From contig BCKL01000030.1 in assembly GCA_001600635.1 (NCBI GenBank), positions 12,644-76,643 on the forward strand: a stretch of 64,000 bases of DNA, read 5' to 3'. The position numbers and the translations under genes are program-made. The DNA comes from Leucosporidium creatinivorum. Lineage: Eukaryota; Basidiomycota; Microbotryomycetes; Leucosporidiales; Leucosporidiaceae. Below are positions 1 through 13,745 of this stretch, in pieces; the stretch's first letter is position 1; every line of letters begins with the position of its first letter. The notes under the pieces are model-generated. The model was not told the origin of the DNA, searched no databases, and was given only the letters and a program-made list of their open reading frames with translations.

Positions 1-627
1 AAGAAGTGATGTGTAGAAGGAAGAGAAAGGGAGTGATTCACTCACCTTTCTTGCCAGCTCACATCAACTCCCCTCTGGACCGAATCTTGAGCGCCGAGAG
101 AGTAGGGAGGTGGGGTCGACGCCTCACTCAGAAGCTCAACCGAGCCCCGAGCTTCGTGTCCCGGGCTACTGCTCAACAGGTTGCAGGTGTGATTGCGTGC
201 TTGTCAAGTGCCTGAGGCGTTGTTGCAACCTTCAGCAGCAAAAAGCTGAGCTGCACTGGACCAGAGTACCTCAGATCATCCTCATCTGTCGCCATCAAGC
301 CTCGCGGGTTACTTGGTTGGCTCTCGGTTGACTGTTCTCTTGCTTTGCAGTGTGGTCTCTAACCTCCTGTGCTGTGCACATAGTCTTGCTGATGATTGCT
401 GATGACTGCAGGCTACTCGGAGCCCCCATAAGCGAGCTCAAGGTATTGCTGCACCTCCCAGTTGCCGGCAGGCCCCAGGGACTCCGAGGGGAGTCAGCTC
501 CAAGTGCCACAGCTAGTGAAAGTGGCTGAACTTGCCTCGGGCAGCATGTCAGGCTCCCAGGGCGGCTGTAGGGGTGTACAGGGGGGAAAGAGGCAAAAAG
601 GAATTGCTGCACAAGGGTGCAGATGGC
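1..627. other. intergenic, no gene seen
   Basis: No reading frame here looks like a conserved protein on either strand. The open stretches have compositionally random translations and no family motif. A few GTGAGT-like and GCTGAC-like strings occur but do not join convincing exons. It is the left flank of the tRNA-Met gene. Confidence 0.5.
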
Positions 628-632
628 AAAAA
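628..632 (-). terminator. RNA polymerase III terminator of tRNA-Met
   Basis: On the minus strand a run of five T begins three bases after the tRNA discriminator base. This is the expected Pol III stop signal and supports a live tRNA gene. Confidence 0.7.
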
Positions 633-635
633 GAG

Positions 636-739
636 TGCCCCGAGAGAGGATCGAACTCTCGACCGCGGGATTGCTTGCCGAAACGGCAATCATATGTGAA
701 ATATGAGACCCAAATCCTAACCAACTAGACCATCGGGGC
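636..739 (-). tRNA. tRNA-Met (CAT, elongator) with a 30-nt intron
   Basis: Read on the minus strand, the 7-bp acceptor stem GCCCCGA/TCGGGGC pairs perfectly. A D-arm with GTCTAGTTGGTTAGGAT follows. The anticodon arm is TGGGT-CTCATAA-TCCCG, giving anticodon CAT with U33 and A37. The T-arm GAGAG-TTCGATC-CTCTC is also perfect, and the discriminator is A. The 104-nt gene gives a 74-nt mature tRNA after removal of a 30-nt intron lying just after position 37, the canonical place. The U31-U39 mismatch and loop match known eukaryotic elongator tRNA-Met, which argues against initiator Met. A T5 terminator follows directly. Degenerate relatives of this locus lie at about 1.55-1.61 and 1.97-2.13 kb. Confidence 0.9.
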
Positions 740-1552
740 TATTTAGTGATGACGCAGTGGCCTGAGACCATTTGGAGCTGCTAGCCAGTTTCTACCGCTC
801 GTCGAACGGAACAGATGGCACCAAGCTAGCTTCGGCGATGCTTCCCAGCTCTGCTACAGGTCAGGCATACTCTGCTACAGACAAGGCTCGTGGGAGGACA
901 TGTTATGCGATCCTGTGTGCCGTCAGAAATGCGTTGTGTGACCTTCTTCCTCGGCTCAGCCCAAATGTCGGACTGTGATGCTCAGCGGAGGGCGATTGCT
1001 GCACCTTCGGCGCTCGAGGCTCGGGGAGTGGATCCGAGCTGTCCGGGGGCAGGTCAAAAAATCACATGTCCAACAACCTGGGTTGAGGGTTTGAAACAAG
1101 ATTCTCCGGTCTTCTCCCCCGCCTCTCTCTGGATCACCTTGCTGCAGCCGTAAGTAATGCTCCGCACCGAGCACTTGCCGCCGAGTTTCACCTTCTCGCA
1201 CCTCCGGCCTATCATCAGCTGACTGCAAAGCCAGCCAAGTAGGACAAGAGTACTGATGGCGTGCTGCTTCCGGCATGAGCTACAGTGAGAAGGCCAAAGC
1301 GGAAGCGGAAGCAGACCGCGAGACAAGGGATTCGGAGCTCGGCGTTCCGACTCGCTTCCCAGACATCGGGACGGCAAGAGTGACGCGCTGACTTTACCAT
1401 GATGCAAGTAGCAGCCAAAAAGTACAGAGCAGCAAGCATATATGGCAAAGGAGGCCTCGGTGAGCGGTGGGCCGGGTTCGGCCTCGGCGCAAGAAGGTCG
1501 ACACAGACGAGCAGCAAAAAGAAATGAAACTCGGTAAAGAGTAACACAAACC
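740..1552. other. intergenic; start is repeated at 2.0-2.13 kb
   Basis: No supported gene. The first about 130 bases, running from the tRNA 5' end to a GCTTCGGCGATGC-type box near 828-846, recur in decayed form at 2011-2130. This segment is therefore one copy of a duplicated tRNA flank. Confidence 0.5.
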
Positions 1553-1612
1553 TCCCCTCTCGCGGGATCGAACCGCGGGCCTCAAGATGAGACGTTGTTA
1601 TACCATTACAGT
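1553..1612 (-). pseudogene. tRNA-like relic (T-arm and D-arm only)
   Basis: The minus strand shows a perfect T-arm, CGCGG-TTCGATC-CCGCG, followed by AGAGGGG as a possible 3' acceptor strand. Upstream is a D-arm-like TGTAATGGTATAAC. No matching CCCCTCT 5' acceptor strand lies nearby, and the segment between the arms does not fold into a normal anticodon stem with U33. I read it as a damaged tRNA of uncertain identity. A disrupted gene with an unusually placed intron is less likely. Confidence 0.35.
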
Positions 1613-1964
1613 CTTGCGCTCTTCGGCGGCGGTTTCGCCGAGGGCGAGGGCGAGTCTCTTGCCTGCAAGGAGCACCAGCACAGCCGGTGCGTACAGCTCA
1701 AATCACCAGTACAACACAGAAGCCGAGCTTCTTGAGACTGGTGTGTTCCCAACTCTCCTTCAGCCAGACTCGGAAGCGCCCGCGCCGAAGGGCTTGCCGA
1801 AATACGAGCCGAGCGCCCCGCTAAGGTGGTGCTGGAGTCCCACAAGATGCATGCGAGAAAGAGCTGAAGATAGTAACAGTATTCGGAGCCGACAGCGACT
1901 TAAGAGCAGAGAGCAGCCTCTGTCTGACGTCCTATGCCGACTCGGCGAAGTCACTGAGCTGTAC

Positions 1965-2130
1965 CTCGACATATGTGACCCAGTCCTGGCCAGATAGACC
2001 ACAGGGGCTTTTCAGTGATGACGCTGATGACATGGGGAAAGCTCGGGCTGCCAGCCAATCATTACAGCTCCTCAAGCGGATAACACGGCGCCAAGCTGGC
2101 TTCGGCGATGCCTCGCAGCTCTGCTCGCTC
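1965..2130 (-). repeat. decayed duplicate of the tRNA-Met 5' half and its flank
   Basis: The block around 1967-2011 matches the tRNA-Met 5' half and part of its intron, sharing CATATGTGA, AGACCA and GGGGCT in the same order and spacing. The following about 120 bases match the flank at 740-860, sharing TTAGTGATGACGC versus TCAGTGATGACGC and GCTTCGGCGATGC. The acceptor and D stems no longer pair well and the T-arm is missing, so this copy is dead. It looks like a local segmental duplication of about 170 bp followed by divergence. Confidence 0.6.
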
Positions 2131-2336
2131 GGGGCCTTTTAGGCTCTCGTTCAATTTCGTTCAAGCTCGAGCGGGCAAATAGACCCTCGATGCCCATCAC
2201 CGGGGTACAGCTGCCTCCTTGTAGCGCTGCATGTCGCCGTCTCGCTGCTCGCGCACCCTGTGCTCGCTCTTCGCAGTCCTCGGGCTAGTCAAAATGAAAC
2301 GTCAACGATTCTTTTACTATCTCCAACTCAGGCAAT

Positions 2337-5250
<2,914 letters not shown>

Positions 5251-5730
5251 GATGGTCAAGCTAGAAGGTGCCGAAAGGCGAGAAGGGGGAAAGAAGAGAG
5301 AAGGAGACGAGGTAAGTGTAGGAGCAAGAGCAGCGTGCCGCCTCTTTCGCTGACCTTCGACACGTCGAAGCCAAAGGGGCACGCGCTTTCCATTAGATTC
5401 CTTCGCGTTTCTGTACGCTTCCAAGTGGCAAATTGCTCATCGGAAATTGCAGCTATGTACCACTCATCAACTTTCTCTATCTCGGTGCAGAAGCTCCTTT
5501 CCCCGTCTCTGCAGCTCGCTTCGCTACAGCTACACGGCGCAGCTCTCGAAACGACCAAATAATTCTTGCTCACGATCGCTCACGGTCGCTCAAGCGAAGC
5601 GAGTGGGAACTCGACCCAGAGGCCGCCACCGCCGACTCGGAGCCAGCTCGGCGACGTCGTTTGCACGTTCGACAAGCGCGAAGGCCTTCATTCTCATGAA
5701 GCAGCAGCACAGACTATTGAACAGCGGAGC
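5251..5730. promoter_or_regulatory. KAR2 upstream region and GST 3' flank
   Basis: This 480-bp gap between two same-strand genes must hold the KAR2 promoter and 5' UTR. An imperfect palindrome, CTTCGACACGTCGAAG, lies near 5347-5362, about 100 bp upstream of the KAR2 start. I could not find a textbook ERSE or UPRE, so the link to the unfolded-protein response is unproven. Confidence 0.35.
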
Positions 5731-6864
5731 TTATACGGTCAAGGTCCTACTCAACACCTCCTTGAGCTCATCGTCATAACGAGCCTCAATCCTTGCGATC
5801 CACTCCTTGAGCTCGGGCGTCTCTCGCTCCCGCCAGACCTCATCCGTCAGCTTCGGGTCAATGTTGGCCATCATGGCGTAGCGTCCATAAGCAATGTAGT
5901 CGACAAAGCCGGGGGCATCGCCAGTGAGGAAGGGTGACACTCGCAGGAGAGCCTCGAGGGCGAGCACCGAGGCCTTTGAGCGTTCGAGGAGGGATACTGC
6001 CGGATGGAGCAGGTTTAGCGATCAGATGAGAGAGGGAGAATAGAGTCGAGAGTGATGGAAGGAGCAGGAGCGAAGATTCAACAACCAGGAGAGCTTACCT
6101 GGGTCCCCGGAGATCAGCTTCTTCCAGCCGTCCTTTACGCCGAGCTTCAGATCGGACGTGTAGTACTCGCGGTCCTGCCCCAAGTCAACCGGGTAGGTCA
6201 GTCAAGTTGTCCAAGCTCTGATCTCCAATCTGCCAGCCCAGCTCACCTCAGGACTCAGCGCCTGCACCAATTGCTTCGCGACGAGCTCGAAGAAGGTGGC
6301 CCATCCTGAATCGCTGTCGCCGAATCCTGCACAAGAGGGGCACGTCAGCGCGGAAGAAAGCGGACGGGGATGGCGTGAGCGACTGACCCGCACTGAACAT
6401 GATGGCGTAGCTGCGAGCGACGCTCATCTCGGGCGAAGCCTGGTCAACCGGGGTCTTCGAGGAGGGCAGGAAGAGCGATGGCCGGTCGGGGTAAGTCTCC
6501 TCGAGCCATCTAGTATTTTGAGAACTGTCAGCGAACAGCAGCGAAGTATGTAGACTGTAGCCCACTCGGCAATGTTCCACGAGTCGGAGATGATGGTGCC
6601 GTCGTTAAGCTCGATGGAGGGCGCTATTGGGCATCTAGAAAGTCAGCAAGGGTAGCGAGATACGTACATATGGCCTCACAACTCACCGATAGCCCGCTTG
6701 ACTCCCCACCGAGGCGCCAGCGCCCTCAGCTCGGTAAAGGTGACCTCGCGCGTTTCGAACTCGACGCCCTTGTGTAGGAGACTGAGGCGAGTCTTCCAAG
6801 TGTTGGGAGACCAGTACGGACCGCCTGCACGCGTAACGAGGTCGTAAAAGATGATGGGAGCCAT
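5731..6864 (-). CDS. glutathione S-transferase (etherase-like N-terminal fold)
   Basis: The N-terminus MAPIIFYDLV followed by WSPNTWKTRLSLLHKG matches the thioredoxin-fold half of basidiomycete GSTs of the LigE-like/GTE or Ure2p-related groups. These use a Ser/Asn-type active site near SPNTWKTR. Later exons give the contact with the glutathione backbone (NDGTIISDSWNIAEW). The C-terminal helical domain contains FLTGDAPGFVDYIAYGR and ends KEVLSRTLTV. Glutathione-dependent conjugation or ether-bond cleavage is the likely chemistry, with substrate unknown. Start is the ATG at 6864, and introns divide it into about six exons. It is divergent from the deubiquitinase gene across about 600 bp. Confidence 0.85.
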
Positions 6865-7472
6865 GAGCAGCGACGTGGCGGAGGAAGAGAGTCGCTCAGC
6901 CGGCCAGCTTCGGCTCCGAGCTGATCCCCCGCAGTTGGAGGCTCTGCCCAGCAGCAGAGGTTTCCTCTTTGCTGTATCATAGTTCTGATACCGCGCGCTA
7001 CCAACTCCGAACCTTCACTCGATGAAACGGCTCATCCTTCGCACTAGCTCAGCCCTCACCCCTTAGCTTCGACGATAGAGCCCCCCGCTTGTAGATCATT
7101 GTTCGCCATCTAAAGCTGCTGGCAGAGAGTACAGCAAGCTACAGCGTAGATCTTCTTCTCTTGCAGCCTTCGATCTGGCTGAGACGTGCCCAAGGAGAAC
7201 AGCGAGGTCGAGACTCCCGAGACGGCTCTCCCTTCTCCATCTCACCTCGTCTGCTACACTTCGACTCGCGGCTCATACAGAGCTTACCAGGCATCACCGG
7301 CAGCCTCGCCCTAATCGCCTACACCGCTACAGCCACATCTACTCGCTCAGACTCGCTCTCTTGGCGTGCGCGTGGTTCGCCTCTCGCTTCCGTCTCTCCC
7401 ATCTCGACACCCCGACGGTAGAGCAGCTCGTTACAGTCGGTGCAGGAGCCAGCAGCGAGCTCTTCGGGAGCT
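6865..7472. promoter_or_regulatory. divergent promoter region, GST / USP gene
   Basis: A 608-bp gap lies between the GST start (-) and the deubiquitinase start (+). It contains two GCTACAG-type boxes (around 7138 and 7324), a motif also seen near other starts in this window. No conserved ORF was found. Confidence 0.35.
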
Positions 7473-10400
7473 ATGAGCTTCCTGCGGAAATGGGGGAGCA
7501 GCTCCGGCCCAGCAGCTCCGGCCAGTAGTAGCGGAGGGGCAGCAGCGACGGGCGAGGCAATCAAGCAAGAGTGGTACAATGAGAGTCCGGGGGAACGGTA
7601 CTTTGGCATGGAGAACGTAAGCTCGTCTCCTCCACTCGCCATCGCATCCCTCAGCAGCTTCTCCGCTCGGCCTCCTGGACGTGGGGCGCGCTCATCCCGT
7701 ACTGACGCTCTTTGCTGGCTACCGCGCTGCACGTCATCAGTTTGGAAATACCTGGTAAGCCCTCTGCTGTACCCGCTGCTCCCCTAGACGGGACCACAAG
7801 AGCTGATCGGTGTTATGTCCCTCCCTCAGCTACGCCAACTCCGTCCTCCAGTCGCTCTACTTCTCCAAACCCTTCAGGGAGCTCGTCGAGGCCTACTCAC
7901 GGCATGGTCCAGGATTTCCGACCCCCAGCTCCTCCAACGTCCCCCTCTCTTCCCCTTCCTCCGCCGCCCCTCCGCTACCCAAATCCCCAGCAGCCAACTC
8001 GGCCGCTCCCCTCCCGCCTTCGACCTCGAATCGCCAGACGAGCAGTCGAGGTGCAGGCGTAGCCAGTGGAGGCGGTCGCTCCGGCATGTTCGGCGGTCAG
8101 AAGCGAGCTCCTTCGGTGCAAGGCCAGGAAACTGCGTCCTCGGCCGACTCCACCAACTCGAGCCTCAACGGCGCTCCCCTCGCTCCAACTCTCACTCATA
8201 CCTCGTTCACCGGCGTTGGTACTCCACTTCTCGCCAACGGAACCCTCGCGCACGAACGGCCGCCAGCAGACAGCACCCTCCTCACGACACTGCACGACCT
8301 CTTCGTCGCCATCTCGTCCCAGCCCAAGTCGACGGGCACGGTCGCTCCGCAAGCCTTCATCAACCAGCTAAAACGTGACAACGAGTTCTTCCGGAGCACG
8401 CTCCACCAGGATGCGCACGAGTTCCTCAATTACCTCGTAAATATGATCGCCGAAGCGCTCGAGAAGGAGGAGAAGGAGCGGACGGCTGCTGGTCAACCAA
8501 GTGAGTAACATGAGCTCTCTGTCGACCGAGCATTGGCTCGAACCTCGAGACTGACTCGCTGACATCAACAGGCGTGCTCGGCGATGCTTTCCACGGCGCT
8601 CCCAAGACTTGGGTCCATCGTCTGTTCGAAGGTGTCCTCACCAACGAAACTCGGTGCTTGACTTGCGAGACGGTGCGCCCAAGCTGTCACCATCGTTGTA
8701 CGTACTCGACCTCGCTGACCCTCGCCTCTCTCGCAGGTCACCTCCCGCGACGAAGCGTTTCTCGACCTTTCCATCGACATCGAGCAGAACTCGTCGGTCA
8801 CGGCATGTCTGCGGCAGTTCAGCGCGAGTGAGATGCTCTGCCAGCGCAACAAGTTCTCTTGCGACAAGTGCTGTGGATTGCAGGAGGCGGAGAAGAGGTA
8901 CGTTCGGCGCTGACGTTGTAAATCTCCTCTTCATACTGACCCCTCGACTCCCAACAGGATGAAGATCAAGAAGCTTCCCAATATCCTCGCCCTCCATCTC
9001 AAGCGCTTCAAGTACGAGGAGAGCCTTCAACGGCACGTCAAGCTCACCTACCGAGTCGTCTTCCCCTTCGAGCTCCGCCTCTTCAACACGGCCGACGGTG
9101 TCAGCAACCCGGACCGGTTATATGAGCTGTGGGCGATTGTTGTACACATTGGAGTGTGAGTCGGACGAGCACCGCTGCTTCGAGCGGAAGGCTGACCTTG
9201 TACCCCTTCTCGCAGCGGACCTCACCACGGCCACTACATCACCATCGTCAAGAGCGGCGCGCGGTGGATCGTCTTTGACGACAACAACGTCTACCCCATC
9301 GAGGAGTCCGACATCTCAAAGTACTTTGGCGACACGCCCGGACAAGGCAGCGGCTACGTCCTCTTCTACCAAGCGGTCGACCTCGACCTCGACGGCTTGG
9401 GCCTGCGGGAGCCCTCGCGCGAGCGGACGGGCACGTCCAGCTCGGTTTCGACAGCGCCACTGAGCAACTCGTGGACCGAGGAGCCAGTACCGCCATTGCC
9501 GACCGCCCCCTCGACGACTTCGGGCCTCGGACTCGCTCTCAGCGAGCATGACTTCGCGACGACTCGCCCGCCAGGTCAGCCACTCTCACCGAAGACGCCA
9601 CAAGTCCCTCTTGACCCTCCACCGCCACTTCAAGAACCGTACTCCGCTCCCGCTCCCGCTTTCCTCCATCCTCAGCAACCGCTTCCCTCGGGCGTCGCTG
9701 TCCCCGCTCCCGAGTCTCGGAAGTCGAGCATCCCTTCTATCGCTTCAACGGATCGCTCAGTCAAGGGCGATACCGAGAAGGAGGGAAGCTCGCCGCAGAA
9801 GGAGAGCTCGGGATGGACGCTCAAGGGGCGCAAAATGTCGATGGGCGGCAGGATCGGCCGGTCTCTCTCGCTCGCTTCGAGCAACGGCACCAAGGACTCG
9901 CCACGGTCGGTCTCGACGCCCATGCCCCCCACGGCAGACAGCCCCGATCCATCCGCCCTTCCCCTCCCCACCAGCCACTCCAACGGTCACCTGCCCAGCG
10001 AGCAAGCACCACCGCAAGCTTCCCTCACCCCCGATCGACTATCTGTCCACTCGAGGACACCACCCGAACCCTCCCTACCACCTACGGAGCCCCCATCACC
10101 CGATCCCGCTACCATACCCTCCGTCTCGGCGTCACCTTACCCCGTCCCTCTCGTCCCTAACCCCAATCACGCCCTCTCCCACCCTCCACCACCAAGCGAC
10201 GACGGGTCAGTGTCAACGGTATCCACCCAAGGCCTCGCAGCGCCTTCGGTCGGTTCCGCTCCAGCACCGCAACGACGCGGCTCGAAGGCCTCGGTCGAGC
10301 TCAGCACCTCCGCCACGTCGGGCGCCCTCTCTGCCACTCGCAACTTCCTCAGTCGGAGACCTCGACCTCTCTCTACCGTTAACGCCTCGGGCGGAAGCGG

Positions 10401-10767
10401 CACCGCAACACCCGTCTCCAACGGCGTTGGTCTCGGAATCGCTCGACCCGCGACTAGCGGGAGGATGCCCTCCTCTTCCTCGACACCGACCACCAACGGC
10501 ACGTCTACACCACTCGCGCCGCTCGGTGCTAGCGGAGAAGAGGGTGGATCGATGCTGAGGAGCTCGCCGTCGATGTTGATGTCGAAGAAGGACGTGGAGA
10601 AGGCCGAGAAGCGGTTGAAGGAGGAGCGGAAGCAGCGCGAGAAGGAGGAGAAGAAGCTGTCCGACGAGAAGGGCAAGCAGAAGAAGGAGGAGGAGCGGAG
10701 AAAGAAGGAGGAGGCGAAGAAGGCCGACAAGGCCGACAAGATTCGAAGGAAGGCGAGTGTCAAGTGA
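7473..10767 (+). CDS. ubiquitin-specific protease, USP12/USP46/CreB family
   Basis: A cysteine deubiquitinase orthologous in layout to human USP12/46 and Aspergillus CreB, which act with WD40 partners (WDR48/UAF1, CreC). The Cys box reads [17 protein letters not shown] (catalytic Cys53). The zinc ribbon has CLTCET and [19 protein letters not shown] and [16 protein letters not shown] follow, and the His box reads [14 protein letters not shown]. Start ATG 7473 gives the short GxxF-type leader MSFLRKWG. The domain is interrupted by a Pro/Ser-rich insert near 7920-8270. A tail of about 450 residues (from about 9400) is Ser/Pro/Thr-rich and ends in a Lys/Glu coiled coil ([16 protein letters not shown]). 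The catalytic Cys codon is split TG|C between a 14-nt exon (7741-7754) and the next. CreB-like genes act in carbon catabolite repression in ascomycetes; that role here is inference. Confidence 0.92.
7741..7754 (+). other. 14-nt microexon carrying the USP Cys box
   Basis: The sequence CATCAG|TTTGGAAATACCTG|GTAAGC encodes F-G-N-T and two bases of the catalytic Cys codon. The third base starts the next exon after CTCAG at 7829. The join gives the invariant FGNTCY motif, so the exon must be real for the enzyme to work. Confidence 0.85.
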
Positions 10768-11183
10768 GCGTCGAGGACGAGATGTTGATGATAGGGAGGA
10801 GGAGCAGTACTTATGTGTCGATGTGAAGAGTGAAGGACGTTGATGTAGATGACTTGTGCAAAATCGTATCGCAACGACAGCATCCAGCGCCGAGGAGCAG
10901 AAAGCGCTCAGCCCCCTTCTCCGTTCGGCCTTTCACCGAAGCCGCTCTGCCGCGTCGGCGAAACTATTCGTAGACTTTGGTCTTGCAAAATAGAGTACAA
11001 GAACGAGAGGTTAGGCCTTATGAAAACGACATGAGGGGGCGTACAGGGAGGAAGGGGAAGGGCAGCCGAGAAAATGTCGGCGATAGTTAGCAGAGAAAGC
11101 ACGGAGGTGGGAGAAGAGGAAAGAGGCGAGGGGATAGAAAAGTTCAAAGCGGTAATGGCTGCCGCCACCGCCTCCAGCGCCGC
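10768..11183. other. convergent 3' flanks
   Basis: A 416-bp gap between two convergent genes (deubiquitinase + and hydrolase -). No gene was seen, and it should contain both 3' UTRs and polyadenylation sites. Confidence 0.5.
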
Positions 11184-13745
11184 TCAAGCTGTCACCACGC
11201 TCGGCGCCGACCTCGCTCCAAACGAGGGCGCCCTCGCCCGTCCACCACCCGTCTTCCTCTTCCCTACGACCTCGATAATCGCCTCGTCCTCGGTAGCGTC
11301 GGCACTATCACCCGCAACCTGCTTCTCCCCCTCCTCCTCGCTGTGCTCGGACTCGTCGCGCACCTCCACCGGGGTCGCCCGCCCCGAGGCTATCGCGCCG
11401 TATACTTTCGTCGAGTTGCTGGGGCCAGCGCTAGCGTAGTCCTCCAGCAGTGCTCGGAAGTCGGGATGCGAGGAGCTCCTCGCGTGCAGAGGGCGGGGGT
11501 TGGCCTCTTCCCTCGCGGCGAAGGAGATGGCCGCTGAGCTGCTGGCCCGCGAGTGTCGACGAAGATTTGTGGGTGTAGTGGCAGCGGAGCCGTTGGCGTT
11601 GATGGTGTCGATGGAGGAGGCTGGCGATGCGGGAGAAGGGAGGTCGGTGGCGGCTTTGCGAGGGGACATGGCGAGGTCGCGAGCCGAGGCGTAGGCGCGG
11701 AGGATGGGCCGAGGGGTGTGATGAGTCCTGGCGGGAGGGAGAGGAGCCCATCGACTGCGAGGCTTGGTCGAAGGGGAAGTGGGAGAGGTTGGTACGGGCG
11801 AATCGCGAGAGGTCGACTCGGAGAGGACCTCGCTGTCGGACGAGTCGACGATGGGGAGGTCCATGTCGGTTGAAATGGGAGTGGAGGGGAGGGTGGTGCT
11901 CTCGGCGTTGCCACGCTGGTCGACCAGGTGCGCATCGGCGGCGATGTCGGCGTCGATCTCGCCAAAGTCGATCGTCTTGGGCTTGAGGAGCGAGGGGAGC
12001 TTGTGCTTGACGAAGTAGCGCTGGCTCTGGAAGGCCTTGCGCGACGCCTCGAGGAAGAGGAACGCCTGGAAGACGTGTACGCAGTCCTCAAAGATCTCGT
12101 GCTCGACCGAGACGCCAGCGAGCGAAGCCTTATGGGCGAGGAGGGTGATCTCGTCTCGAAGCACCTCGGCGTCTCCCGCCTGGATGAGGAGGGGAGGGAT
12201 GCCGTGGAAGTCGCCGAAGAGTGGTGAGACGTAGGGGTGCGTGAGGTACTTGTTGATGTCGGAGCCGAGCAGGCACTTGACCGGATTGAGAGGGTCGTCC
12301 GTCTTCGGCGAAGGCAGGTAGTCGAAAGGCTGAAGTGAGACGGCGAGTCAGCGAGGAGGGTTGTTCACAGCAGGAGGGAAACCACTGACCCTGTTGGTCG
12401 TCCAGCTTTCGCAAGACCTGCATGGTTGGAGGGTCAGCGGCGAGGTCGGCGATCGCAGAAACCCGGCGACTCACATCGTCAAGTCGACCCAAGGGCTCAT
12501 GAGAATGCCTCCCGAAGGCAGGGGGTAGCCCTCGTCGCGCAGATACATCATCAGAGCGAGGCAAAGCCCGCCTCCTGCGCTGTCGCCGGCAAAGACCTGT
12601 TCGAAGTCGAACGTTTAGCTGTGCTCGGCTTTGAGGGCAAAGTGCACTCACGATGTTGTCTGCTGGGATCTTGAGGTCGACAGTGAGTCGAAGGTATGCC
12701 GAAACGGCGTCGTGAAGCTGGCCGGGGAAGCGAGTCTCGGGGGCGAGGCGGTAGTTGATGGCTGGTCGGCGTGAACGAGGTCAGTGAGAGGTCAAGGTCG
12801 CAAGACTGTAGCCAAAGGCTTACCGAAGATGCGCGACTCGGTGAAGCGAGAGCATGATATCGTGAGGAAACGGTGAGTCTCGGTGCTCATCATGTAATAT
12901 GCGCCTAGGAGGAGTCGCAGGGTCAGTTTCGCGCGTTCGGCGATTGCAGTCTAGCAGCACGAGCTGCTCACCTCCATGCAGGTAGAGAATGACCCTCGCA
13001 TCCTGCGGTACCGGTTTCTTCATCGCAAACTCGGTCTGCATCCTCCTCCAGAGCCGCTTGTTGATGACCCACTCGCCAGTGATGAGCCGCTTGCCATTTT
13101 CCTGAGCGTCGGCGCTGGCTAGAAAGCCTCGCAGGCCTCGTCGCTTGACGCGGAAGGAGACTGGAGTGACGATGCCGTCCTTCGGGGTGGGAAGAAGGGA
13201 GCCGAGCTCCAGGACGGAGCTGAGAAGGAGCAGACGAGGCAGGTCAGCTCTCGGCTCGGTGCGAAGGAGGGAGTAGGCGCAACGAGAAGCGCTTGTAGCG
13301 GACGTACCGAAGTCGTGCGAGAGAAGAGAGATGCGAGTAGGCTGCTACCTCGCGAAGGAAGGCGGTGAAGAGCGTGAGCTCGACGCCCCAGGAGGGCTTC
13401 GGCGGGCCGTACAGGTGGTGATTGACGAAGGCTTTGGTGAGGGAGGTTCCTGTGAGCGGTTCGAGTATATGTCAGTGATTGAGCTGACTGTCGGAGCTCG
13501 GCGGCTAACAAGCTAGCGACGCAATGCGACTCGCGAGGGCGAAGGGGTCGTTTCAAGCCGAGGTAGGAGCAAGAGCGGGAGGGAAGCTCACCTTGGACGG
13601 CGATGAAGGGGAGATACTGCCAAAGCTTGGCGATGGTCATGGGCTCCTCTTCCTTCTGCGGTACATGCGGCTCTGTTCGCGCTTGAGCAGGAAGCTGGTG
13701 ACCCTTGCTGAACGGCTCGAGGAGGGTCGCCCAGGTCGCGGCCAT
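11184..13745 (-). CDS. alpha/beta hydrolase, hormone-sensitive-lipase group
   Basis: Serine esterase/lipase of the Abhydrolase_3 (HSL) group. It shows the oxyanion motif YLHGG followed by [12 protein letters not shown], the nucleophile elbow [14 protein letters not shown], an Asp in [11 protein letters not shown] and the His in DCVHVFQAF. The N-terminus begins [15 protein letters not shown] at ATG 13745. A mildly hydrophobic [13 protein letters not shown] stretch follows and may bind membrane or lipid. After the catalytic domain a tail of about 250 residues is Ser/Pro-rich and low in complexity, ending SAPSVVTA. Fungal relatives deacetylate sterols or hydrolyse acyl esters; the substrate here cannot be told. 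An intron separates the two halves of the HGG motif. The long disordered tail is unusual for the family and may be regulatory. Confidence 0.85.

Noticed and set aside
636-739. Reading the tRNA as tRNA-Sec (an internal TTTCACA loop could present anticodon TCA)
   Set aside because: That loop falls inside the intron. Acceptor (7 bp) and T-stem (5 bp) lengths are those of an ordinary tRNA, and the CAT anticodon arm pairs after intron removal.
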